IMG/VR virus record: IMGVR_UViG_3300032722_000146
Coordinates: 1 to 20,714 of that record
Length of the DNA: 20,714 nt
Origin: a virus
Direction: 5' to 3' (one strand)
Below, piece by piece: positions 1 through 5,419 of the stretch; within the stretch, counting starts at the first letter, position 1; every line of letters starts with the position of its first letter. Position numbers and translations under genes: made by a program. A model generated the notes under the pieces. The model saw only the letters and a program-made list of their open reading frames with translations, ran no database searches and was not told the origin of the DNA.

Positions 1-649
1 CTTCCCACACGTTTTGATACGCTTCAAAATCTCTAGTGCGTAATGATTGTCTTTCTAAGTCTAATACTTCGGGGAACCAAGGATTGTCATTCCAATTAAC
101 TTTTTGCACTACAGCATTAGTAGGTGGGTCAATGACAAAGCGTTTGTATGTATAGTCAGAGGGTAACTCAGGGTTAAATGTTATCCATATCTCGCTGTCA
201 TTCTTACGTATTGTAGGGATAAGCACATCAAAAGAGGTTTGAGTAACATTGTTTGCCTCTTCTACCCAACAATAATCAATTCCTTCTATGGATTTTAGGC
301 CATTAATATTGTTCTTGATACCTGCAAAGATAAACTCAGTACCATTTAAACCACGTATAGATGATTGAGTTACTTCGTAATGAGCTTCAATACCCATATC
401 ATAGATTTGATCTACTAACAGCTTATGTACGCTGTCTTTCATTGAAATCATAAATTCACGACAACACAATATGCGTAATGTGTCTTTTATGCCTAAACAT
501 AACAAAGCTCGTGCTACTGAATGAGATTTGCCTGCACCACGACCACCATATAAAACTCTATATCTACTTTTCTTAGGTTCAAACAGGCACTTTAGCTTAG
601 ATGGGAATTGTGGCCATACAAAGCCGTTACTATCCCTCGTTGTTTGCAT
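1..649 (-). CDS. terL: Terminase large subunit, N-terminal part (runs off left edge)
   Basis: ATPase motor that packages DNA into the prohead. The 216 visible residues carry a Walker A motif GGRGAGKS at about residues 35-42, a Walker B-like YCWVEE at 126-131 with the catalytic acidic pair, and the coupling motif WITFNP at 155-160, followed by a VNWNDNPW segment. This order is that of the PBSX/P22-type terminase family (Terminase_3). The C-terminal nuclease domain lies outside the window. The start was set at the ATG at 649; an in-frame ATG two codons upstream (655) is possible and neither has a clear Shine-Dalgarno, so translation is probably coupled to the small subunit gene, which overlaps by 20 bases. 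Family is near certain; the exact start is not. Confidence 0.95.
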   Translation of the reverse strand, partial: MQTTRDSNGFVWPQFPSKLKCLFEPKKSRYRVLYGGRGAGKSHSVARALLCLGIKDTLRILCCREFMISMKDSVHKLLVDQIYDMGIEAHYEVTQSSIRGLNGTEFIFAGIKNNINGLKSIEGIDYCWVEEANNVTQTSFDVLIPTIRKNDSEIWITFNPELPSDYTYKRFVIDPPTNAVVQKVNWNDNPWFPEVLDLERQSLRTRDFEAYQNVWE

Positions 650-977
650 GACCATCTACAAATACGATACCAATACCTTTAACTATCTCAGCACCATCTG
701 GCCCACTAATCTCAGTAGCTTGAATAGCTTTGCCGTCTATACGATCAATCACTTCTCTTACTGCCCATGCTTCGCCATCTTCTGCTGCTTCAACTAACTT
801 AGTAGCAATATTTCTCAGCTTTAACGCATCTTCTTGTATCAGCACTTTGCGTAACTGGTCATAGAATAGTCTGCCTTTTCTTGCATTATCATTACCAACA
901 GGCGCACCACCCTTGTCAATAGTTGTTTCAACTTTTAACTCTTTGTTTTGATTATCGTTTTGTATCGTATCTGACAT
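630..977 (-). CDS. terS: Putative terminase small subunit
   Basis: A 115-residue protein directly upstream of and overlapping the large terminase gene. It has a polar N-terminus, a GGAPVGNDNARKGR segment at about 24-37 that resembles phage DNA-binding proteins of the KGGAPxGNxNAxKGR type, then a helical region with a DRIDGKAIQA motif. Small terminase subunits recognise the packaging site and bind the large subunit. The call rests on position and on this recognisable N-terminal motif rather than on a strongly conserved domain. No clear Shine-Dalgarno precedes the ATG; a 15-base palindrome lies just upstream. It could also be a small DNA-binding protein unrelated to packaging. Confidence 0.65.
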   Translation of the reverse strand: MSDTIQNDNQNKELKVETTIDKGGAPVGNDNARKGRLFYDQLRKVLIQEDALKLRNIATKLVEAAEDGEAWAVREVIDRIDGKAIQATEISGPDGAEIVKGIGIVFVDGHANNEG

Positions 978-981
978 ATTG

Positions 982-996
982 ATAAGTATTACTTAT
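982..996. repeat. 15-base perfect palindrome before the terminase genes
   Basis: ATAAGTATTACTTAT is a perfect 7+1+7 inverted repeat spanning the stop codon of the 60-residue gene and ending five bases upstream of the small terminase start codon. It could form a small hairpin over the ribosome entry site or be a protein-binding site. It may be chance in AT-rich DNA. Confidence 0.4.
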
Positions 997-1175
997 TCAT
1001 CTACTGGTTCTGCTTCAATTACAGCATCAGGAGCAGCCATTTGAGCTGAAGCTTGAGGTAATGCTTGACCATGTAACTTAGCAATTAACTGAGCTACTTC
1101 AGCATAAGCACCAGTTGCTAAGTGTTTTAAGATTTGCTCTACTTCTGCGATTTCTAATTCTAATTTAATAGCCAT
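993..1175 (-). CDS. Small hypothetical protein
   Basis: A 60-residue acidic protein with an amphipathic helical first half (residues 1-40, rich in Ala, Leu and Glu) and an Ala/Pro-rich, acidic tail ending in EPVDE. No function recognised. It starts on the last base of the preceding gene's stop codon (TAATG arrangement), so the two are probably translated in a coupled way, and it lies between the GroES-like gene and the terminase genes. The helical pattern suggests a small oligomer or partner-binding protein, but that is only inference. Confidence 0.75.
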   Translation of the reverse strand: MAIKLELEIAEVEQILKHLATGAYAEVAQLIAKLHGQALPQASAQMAAPDAVIEAEPVDE

Positions 1176-1315
1176 TATTTTTTACCTTTCTTTGATGATT
1201 CTTTCTTTACTGAATATGCAATTGCAACTGCCTGCTTAGGTGGTTTGCCTGCTGCAATTTCAGTCTTAATGTTGGATTTAAACGCTTTATCGCTTTTAGA
1301 TTTCTTTAAAGGCAT
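1175..1315 (-). CDS. Small lysine-rich conserved phage protein (MPLKK type)
   Basis: A 46-residue, highly basic protein beginning [16 protein letters not shown] and containing [21 protein letters not shown] recognise this as a small family common in environmental tailed phages, usually near packaging genes, with no assigned function. A GGAG sits six bases before the ATG at 1315; a second in-frame ATG is immediately upstream at 1318 but is too close to the Shine-Dalgarno. The stop shares one base with the start of the next gene. The charge suggests nucleic-acid binding, which is inference. Confidence 0.75.
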   Translation of the reverse strand: MPLKKSKSDKAFKSNIKTEIAAGKPPKQAVAIAYSVKKESSKKGKK

Positions 1316-1324
1316 CATAAACTC

Positions 1325-1627
1325 CTATTCATTAATAAAACATACATCTTGCCATGACATGACTAAATACTTAACACCATCTTCGGTGTAAGGGAAGTAT
1401 TTAAGATATTCTTCACCTTTATCATCATTCATAGTGCCAAATCTGATTCTTGCACCTACTTCAATAGGCATGGCTTCTCTACGACCATTAGGAAGTTTTT
1501 TACCTGGGCCTACTGCTACAACTTCGCCCATGTTCTCTACTTCTTTGTTATCAACATAGATAACACTAGATAGCTCTCTAACATCAGGCTTGACCACGAT
1601 TTTGTCGTGCATGGGTTTTATTTGCAT
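1325..1627 (-). CDS. groES: Phage-encoded co-chaperonin, GroES (Cpn10) family
   Basis: A 100-residue protein collinear with bacterial GroES (about 97 residues). The N-terminus MQIKPMHDKIVVKP matches the MxIxPxHDxxxVK opening of GroES; MGEVVAVGPGK matches the GEVLAVGNG strand; VGARIRFG and the ending YLVMSWQDVCFINE match the VGDIVIF and the C-terminal IMSESDILAIVE. The mobile loop is shortened and the GroEL-binding tripeptide (IVL in E. coli) appears to be replaced by VIY near residues 22-24. By analogy with T4 gp31 it would cap host GroEL to fold virion proteins in the cytoplasm. It overlaps the preceding Cys-rich gene by ten bases and is in the operon leading to the terminase. No GroEL gene is present in the window. 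Confidence 0.9.
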   Translation of the reverse strand: MQIKPMHDKIVVKPDVRELSSVIYVDNKEVENMGEVVAVGPGKKLPNGRREAMPIEVGARIRFGTMNDDKGEEYLKYFPYTEDGVKYLVMSWQDVCFINE

Positions 1628-1854
1628 TTGGCAGGCCTTCCACGCTTTTTAGGTGTTGGCTCAGTTTCACCAAAATTAACTACTAATTGGTTAATGATTG
1701 ATTCGTACATGATGTTTTTTAACACGTACTCACCACACCAGTCGTTAGGTGATTTGTTCTTTGTTTCAGGATAGCGTTTACAACTGCCCATTTGATCCCC
1801 AAAAGAAAAAAATTTACAAGAATTGCAGTTGTTTGTATGATTCGGTTCAGCCAC
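1618..1854 (-). CDS. Small Cys-cluster protein with AT-hook-like tail
   Basis: A 78-residue protein with four cysteines arranged CxxC (10, 13), C25 and C40 in a CNSCKFF...CKRYPE...DWCGEY pattern, a likely zinc-binding knuckle seen in small phage proteins. The C-terminus contains PTPKKRGRPAK, with the RGRP core of an AT-hook, which binds the minor groove of AT-rich DNA. The start is a GTG with a CGGAG seven bases upstream; there is no nearby ATG. It precedes and overlaps the groES-like gene. A DNA-binding or regulatory role is inference. Confidence 0.7.
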   Translation of the reverse strand: MAEPNHTNNCNSCKFFSFGDQMGSCKRYPETKNKSPNDWCGEYVLKNIMYESIINQLVVNFGETEPTPKKRGRPAKCK

Positions 1855-1883
1855 TCGTTTTCTCCGATTAAATGTAGTGGTTA

Positions 1884-1917
1884 GAGAGCCTACAAGTTTA
1901 AGCCTTGTAGTGTTCTC
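1884..1917. other. Strong hairpin in the leader of the Cys-protein/groES genes
   Basis: GAGAGC plus CTACAAG (1884-1896) pairs with CTTGTAG plus GTTCTC (1904-1917) with one bulged base (1911) and a seven-base loop, giving a 13-pair stem including one G-T wobble. It lies between the 73-residue gene and the Cys-cluster gene. On the transcribed minus strand no T-run follows, so it is not a standard terminator for these genes; on the plus strand it is followed by GTTTT. It could be an RNA stability or processing element, or a leader regulating the GroES genes. Confidence 0.6.
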
Positions 1918-1924
1918 GTTTTAA

Positions 1925-2146
1925 TTAAAAGTCTTTGCCGTAAGCAGAACGTGAATGGTTATAACAAGTGCCTTCTGTTTTACCTGTATTGAACTGTTTG
2001 TCAGCACCGATATTATCTTCTTTGCCTTCTGCTACACCACCAACAATTTTACCTTTGCGTTCGCCTGACATATCTGCCTTGCTTGCACCTTTAGGAACTA
2101 CAACACCTTTTGCTGGAATGCCAGCCGTACTGTTTGGGTTTGCCAT
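1925..2146 (-). CDS. Small hypothetical protein, first gene of the packaging unit
   Basis: A 73-residue, glycine- and lysine-rich polar protein with no hydrophobic core, probably disordered. No family recognised. AAGGAA lies six bases before the ATG. It is the first gene downstream of the strong promoter at 2191-2218 and is separated by a structured leader of about 70 bases from the next gene, unlike its tightly packed neighbours. An antisense frame of similar length exists but has no ribosome binding site. Confidence 0.7.
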   Translation of the reverse strand: MANPNSTAGIPAKGVVVPKGASKADMSGERKGKIVGGVAEGKEDNIGADKQFNTGKTEGTCYNHSRSAYGKDF

Positions 2147-2163
2147 CTTATTTCCTTTTAGCT

Positions 2164-2183
2164 AAAAAGTCTGCAAAATGCAG
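2164..2183 (-). terminator. Short hairpin with T-run at the junction of two transcription units
   Basis: On the minus strand CTGCA-TTT-TGCAG (2183 to 2171) is followed by ACTTTTT. This has the shape of a weak intrinsic terminator for the upstream replication genes. It also falls almost exactly where transcription from the promoter at 2191-2218 would begin, so it may instead be a 5' end hairpin protecting that transcript. The stem is only five pairs. Confidence 0.35.
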
Positions 2184-2190
2184 TTCTTAG

Positions 2191-2218
2191 ATTGTAGTTT
2201 AACTATTTTTTGTGTCAA
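2191..2218 (-). promoter_or_regulatory. Sigma70-type promoter for the groES/terminase unit
   Basis: On the minus strand there is a perfect TTGACA (2218-2213), a 16-base spacer and TACAAT (2196-2191). Transcription would start near 2184 and read into the 73-residue gene, groES and the terminase genes. The -35 and -10 overlap the last codons and stop of the 52-residue gene. The host sigma factor is assumed to use the standard consensus. Confidence 0.6.
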
Positions 2219-2357
2219 GTGCTTTAATTTTCTGCTTATATATTACTTTTAATGCTTTTATATCTTCAATAGTATAACGCTTTGGCTCATGCTTGCCTTC
2301 TAAGTAATTGACTGCATCAATACCAATCTTGATTATAAGGTTAATTCTATATTCCAC
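2199..2357 (-). CDS. Small hypothetical protein with GTG start
   Basis: A 52-residue basic protein (begins MEYRINLIIKIGID when the GTG is read as Met; contains KRYTIEDIKALKVIYKQKI) with two predicted helices. A GGGA lies about five to six bases before the GTG. It follows the mobile-endonuclease-like gene by 13 bases and fills what would otherwise be the only large gap in this arm. No function recognised. The end of the gene doubles as the promoter for the next unit. Confidence 0.55.
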   Translation of the reverse strand: MEYRINLIIKIGIDAVNYLEGKHEPKRYTIEDIKALKVIYKQKIKALDTKNS

Positions 2358-2370
2358 TATATTCCCAATG

Positions 2371-2934
2371 TTAATTCTTTAATAAATAAGATTTGATAAT
2401 ATCAATTTCTGAAATACCTTTTCTTTTAAAATGATAAAATGAAGAGATTGGTATTTGTGCATCTCTCATCCATTCTGTAGTTTTTTTAGAAATACCATTA
2501 ATCGTAAATGATTTTACTTTTCTATTGTTATCTTTTAAAACTTCATCAGCAGCAAGTCCTAATCTAAACCTTTGTATTATTGTTGCATAAGTAATGCCTG
2601 TTACTTCAGACCATTCAGATATAGTTTTTTTGAATCCATTAAACTCTATAAAAACATTCCTAGAAGTATTATTAGATTGAATCTTATTATTTTCCCATCT
2701 GCAATTTTCTTTGCAATAATTTCCATCATTATCTATTCTTCCTAAAGAATGTAATTCATCTGGCCTATCACCCATATCTTTATAAAAATTTACAAACAAT
2801 TTCCATTCATCACAAACTTTTATACCTCTACCGCCATATCTTTTATATTTTTCAACAAGTGGGTTATAACAACGAGTTAGCATTCTATTCCAAGTCATAT
2901 ATTCTATTGACTTACTTTTGCCATGAGTTTTCAT
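2371..2934 (-). CDS. Mobile-endonuclease-like protein with two HTH repeats
   Basis: A 187-residue protein. Residues 1-90 have the conserved pattern HGKSKSxEYMTWNRMLTRC...YGGRGIKVCDEW...SLGRIDNDGNYCKENCRW, typical of a family of phage free-standing HNH-like or homing endonuclease-like proteins. Residues 95-133 and 142-180 are two related copies of a DNA-binding module (FNGFKKTISEWSEVTGI... and INGISKKTTEWMRDAQI...), like the NUMOD/HTH repeats that give homing enzymes their target specificity. It begins directly after the ninG stop codon with no gap, and codes with the same AT-rich composition. Catalysis is inferred from the family. Confidence 0.7.
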   Translation of the reverse strand: MKTHGKSKSIEYMTWNRMLTRCYNPLVEKYKRYGGRGIKVCDEWKLFVNFYKDMGDRPDELHSLGRIDNDGNYCKENCRWENNKIQSNNTSRNVFIEFNGFKKTISEWSEVTGITYATIIQRFRLGLAADEVLKDNNRKVKSFTINGISKKTTEWMRDAQIPISSFYHFKRKGISEIDIIKSYLLKN

Positions 2935-3486
2935 TTATATTCTGCTCTCTATAATCTTAATTTTTTTCTTAAAAATTTTAATTAGTCTTATTAGATAGTC
3001 AATATCATATTTTCTAATATCATTTTTATCCATCAACCAATCAACTTTATATTGACCTATTTTTTTAATTAATCTAGGTAAATACTCTATGTGATTTGAT
3101 GATAAATGATTATTACAAACAGAGCAACTCTTATTTATGTTCCACAAATTAAATCTTAATTGAGGAGCAGCACCAACACTTCTAAAATGTGATGCGTGCC
3201 ATTGGCCATTCCATGATGCTGGCTTATTGCAACTAACGCAGCCTAAATCTTTATCTCTAAGCCTACAATATCTATTTACAATAGTTTGTGTTTCTTTTAG
3301 CCAGTCAGATTTAGTCTTTAGTTTAATCTTAGCTTCTTTAGTTTCCTTGCGTTCAGCCTTCTCTCTGACTGTTTTAGCATGATCCCATGCACAGTTTGGG
3401 GAACACACAGATTGTAATGGTCTAGTTGGTGTAAACTTTACTTTACATATTTTACAAGTCTTGTCTTTAATAGGCTTAGTTATCAT
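2935..3486 (-). CDS. ninG: NinG/Rap-type recombination endonuclease
   Basis: A 183-residue homologue of lambda NinG (Rap), a structure-specific nuclease that resolves recombination intermediates. A zinc-knuckle CKICxxxF...CSPNCAWDHA sits at residues 11-35, a basic coiled region at 37-65, and a CxxC-HASHFRSVGAAPQLRFN...CSVCNNH region in the second half contains the HNH-like residues characteristic of the family. The ATG at 3486 was chosen because it matches the family N-terminus; upstream ATG (3504) and TTG (3519) starts exist in frame. The 5' end overlaps the preceding homing-type gene by 11 bases, which may reflect insertion of that gene just upstream. Confidence 0.9.
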   Translation of the reverse strand: MITKPIKDKTCKICKVKFTPTRPLQSVCSPNCAWDHAKTVREKAERKETKEAKIKLKTKSDWLKETQTIVNRYCRLRDKDLGCVSCNKPASWNGQWHASHFRSVGAAPQLRFNLWNINKSCSVCNNHLSSNHIEYLPRLIKKIGQYKVDWLMDKNDIRKYDIDYLIRLIKIFKKKIKIIESRI

Positions 3487-3964
3487 CAAAGTAAAATTCC
3501 CCATGATGCTGTTTTGCAAAATAAATTCTTGCTTCTTTTGCAGCTTCTAAAGTATCAAATCTTCCAATATAAATTCTTACTTTATTAACATGAACAGAAA
3601 CTCTAAATTTTTGTCTATCACTTTCATAATAAACTCCTCTACATTTAGCAATATTATCAGCCCTATAAGCGTTCATAGCATTTTGTGAAACTGTCGCTTC
3701 TCGTAAATTTGTAATTTGATTATTATGACCATTTCTATCTTTATGATCTAATATTCCAATTGGAAATTTTCCATTAACATAAAGCCAAGCTAACCTATGC
3801 GCTAAGTATTGTTTATTATTAATTCTTAATGTTGAATATTTTTTATCTTTATACCCTGCTTTTTTACCAACTCTGACACAGCGACAAGTTTTTTTAATCC
3901 AAGTAAAATCCCCTGTGAATTCGTCATAATGTAATAGTTCTTTTAATTCTGATTGTGTAATCAT
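3476..3964 (-). CDS. HNH endonuclease with AP2-type DNA-binding domain
   Basis: A 162-residue free-standing homing-type endonuclease. The N-terminal LLHYDEFTGDFTW pattern, then H56 and ILDHKDRNGHNN...NLREAT (71-91) form the HNH_3 core, and residues about 104-158 (RGVYYESDRQKFRVSV...IGRFDTLEAAKEAR) form an AP2-like DNA-binding domain. Such genes spread between phages by cutting DNA next to their own insertion site. AGAGGA lies six bases before the ATG. It separates ninB from ninG, which are close neighbours in lambdoid phages, and is preceded by a 95-base structured intergenic segment. Confidence 0.85.
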   Translation of the reverse strand: MITQSELKELLHYDEFTGDFTWIKKTCRCVRVGKKAGYKDKKYSTLRINNKQYLAHRLAWLYVNGKFPIGILDHKDRNGHNNQITNLREATVSQNAMNAYRADNIAKCRGVYYESDRQKFRVSVHVNKVRIYIGRFDTLEAAKEARIYFAKQHHGEFYFDDN

Positions 3965-3995
3965 TTTATGTCCTCTAAGACGTTGATTTGAGTAA

Positions 3996-4048
3996 TGTCA
4001 GTTATCTATTGTTAGAGCAACAGATACTTAGCAGCTCCCTGACTGACA
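3996..4048 (-). other. Structured inverted-repeat element between ninB and the HNH gene
   Basis: TGTCAGT (3996-4002) and ACTGACA (4042-4048) are perfect inverted repeats. Inside, TATCT (4003-4007) pairs with AGATA and GTT with AAC, extending the stem on one side. On the transcribed strand this would make a 7-pair basal stem, a 15-base side bulge and a second stem of about eight pairs. It may be an RNA element or a remnant of the insertion event that brought the HNH gene. Confidence 0.5.
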
Positions 4049-4059
4049 ATTAAATTGTA

Positions 4060-4422
4060 TCATAAATCTTCAAAAAAGAAGCCGATATTTGTTCCCCATT
4101 CTTCTATCTTATCTTGGTACTCACCCATCTCTTTTGTGGATAACTTTGTTGTACTCTTAATTAATTCTACCGATTCACCACCAATTTCATCTTGGTAACG
4201 TAGGAACTTCCATCCCATAAGATCGTGTACCTTGTCCTGGTGTTCACCAATATACATACCCAAAGCATTATACAGCTTCCATAGCCTACTATTCTGCTCT
4301 ATTGATCGTGATGTAGTTCTTATTTTAGCTGACACTACATAACCCAATGAAAGGTCTAAGGCTTCTAGTTTTGCAATTAAATAAGGTAAGTTACTTTTTG
4401 ACAGGCTAAAGTTAGTAATCAT
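4060..4422 (-). CDS. ninB: NinB family recombination protein
   Basis: A 120-residue protein of the NinB (lambda Orf) family, which binds ssDNA and SSB and helps load recombinases. Diagnostic segments are SRSIEQNSRLWKLYNALG (38-55), the WKFLRY region (71-76), and the C-terminal ELIKSTTKLSTKEMGEYQ followed by IEEWG. Length is close to the usual 140 residues, slightly short at the N-terminus. It overlaps the upstream gene by four bases (ATGA). Together with NinG, ERF and SSB it makes a phage recombination set, although the genes are split between two divergent arms. Confidence 0.88.
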   Translation of the reverse strand: MITNFSLSKSNLPYLIAKLEALDLSLGYVVSAKIRTTSRSIEQNSRLWKLYNALGMYIGEHQDKVHDLMGWKFLRYQDEIGGESVELIKSTTKLSTKEMGEYQDKIEEWGTNIGFFFEDL

Positions 4423-4847
4423 ATTGTTATTAGTTTAATTTTATCCACAGGCACGTTATAAAAGAACTCACCATTAGTAATATACTTATTGTTTATTTCA
4501 ACCAATGGTGAAGCAAGGACTGTCTTATCTTTACATATAAAGCAGAATGAACCTTGTTTGTTAAAAGCTAATAGAACTGTGGGTAAGTCATTAGTCAGTA
4601 GTTTCTTCTTTCTACTAGGGATATGTAAAGTATTAAATGTAAATACACCATCCCAAGCTGGTCTGACTTCTACTTCAACATAACCGACCTTAACATTATT
4701 TCTCATAGCTATTAGATCAACTGCGTAGTCATTAGGATTATCTATTAACTCAATCCCATAGAGTTGTTTAAATAACTTATAAGCTCTTAATCTACCTATT
4801 TCATCATAATGCTCATGTAACTCAGTATTAAACTGTTTATTTAACAT
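4419..4847 (-). CDS. Hypothetical protein, possible PD-(D/E)XK-like nuclease fold
   Basis: A 142-residue protein of no family I can name with certainty. Residues 41-62 (YAVDLIA...GYVEVEVR) give an acidic residue at 44 on a strand, followed by E58 and E60 on a second strand, and RKKK at 79-82. This spacing is like the core of restriction-endonuclease-like folds, but the usual terminal lysine of E-x-K is a glutamate here. The following LHIPSRKKKLL and PTVLLAFN are strongly patterned. Its place between ninB and replication genes fits a nucleic-acid-processing role. The nuclease idea is inference. Confidence 0.6.
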   Translation of the reverse strand: MLNKQFNTELHEHYDEIGRLRAYKLFKQLYGIELIDNPNDYAVDLIAMRNNVKVGYVEVEVRPAWDGVFTFNTLHIPSRKKKLLTNDLPTVLLAFNKQGSFCFICKDKTVLASPLVEINNKYITNGEFFYNVPVDKIKLITI

Positions 4848-5013
4848 TGTTCAATTCAAGAGCTTTCTGTTTTGCTTCATGTGCTGTATTAAAGTAACCA
4901 AATGATTTGTTATGGTGGCTTAATCCAAACTTCTCACCATTAGGAGTTATGTACTTAGCTATTAAGAAGTCTTTACACTTAATACAGTAGTTGTCTAATT
5001 TAACCCACAACAT
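4837..5013 (-). CDS. Small CxxC-containing protein
   Basis: A 58-residue protein with a CIKC pair (10-13) near its N-terminus and an HH pair at 35-36, which might bind zinc, followed by an amphipathic C-terminal helix (TAHEAKQKALELN). It overlaps the helicase-loader-like gene by 14 bases and the following gene by 11 bases, leaving no gap in the operon, which is the main support for it being real. The Shine-Dalgarno (AAGAAG) is weak and translation is likely coupled. Confidence 0.62.
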   Translation of the reverse strand: MLWVKLDNYCIKCKDFLIAKYITPNGEKFGLSHHNKSFGYFNTAHEAKQKALELNNVK

Positions 5014-5419
5014 TTAATGCTTCTTTAGCATATTGAACACTTTTATCAGGGAATTGATTAGGATTAGCTAATATCCTTTTAGCCCATGCTTTATAGTCAG
5101 TCTTAGATATTAAGCGATCAGCAACAAACTTAACCACGTTATCAGCATGACGTTTATTATCCTGTATAGCTAATGGTGAAGATATTTTAGCAAATATCGT
5201 AACCTTATGTGAGCATAGTTCTTTAATGTCATGTGGAGTTGGTGGTTTACTTGAACTATCAACCCATTGATTAAGTGCCTTCTTAACTACATCAAATTCA
5301 TAATTAGATAACATTGTCCACCAAGCTAATATTGTTTCTTTAGTCAATGGTGGTTTGTTGGTTAATTCCATTGTTACATTTAGCATACCCCAAAACTGTT
5401 TTTTGTTTGAATCATCCAT
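5000..5419 (-). CDS. Replication protein, probable helicase loader (lambda P-like)
   Basis: A 139-residue protein located immediately after the initiator-like gene, overlapping it by eight bases, as O and P are arranged in lambda. Recognisable elements are LTKETILAWWTMLSNYEFDVVKKAL (25-49) and the KPPTPHDIKEL motif (59-68), shared by many phage replisome proteins that recruit the host DnaB helicase. No ATPase motif is present, so it would work as an adaptor rather than as a motor. Family placement comes from motif recall and gene order. Confidence 0.65.
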   Translation of the reverse strand: MDDSNKKQFWGMLNVTMELTNKPPLTKETILAWWTMLSNYEFDVVKKALNQWVDSSSKPPTPHDIKELCSHKVTIFAKISSPLAIQDNKRHADNVVKFVADRLISKTDYKAWAKRILANPNQFPDKSVQYAKEALNVVG

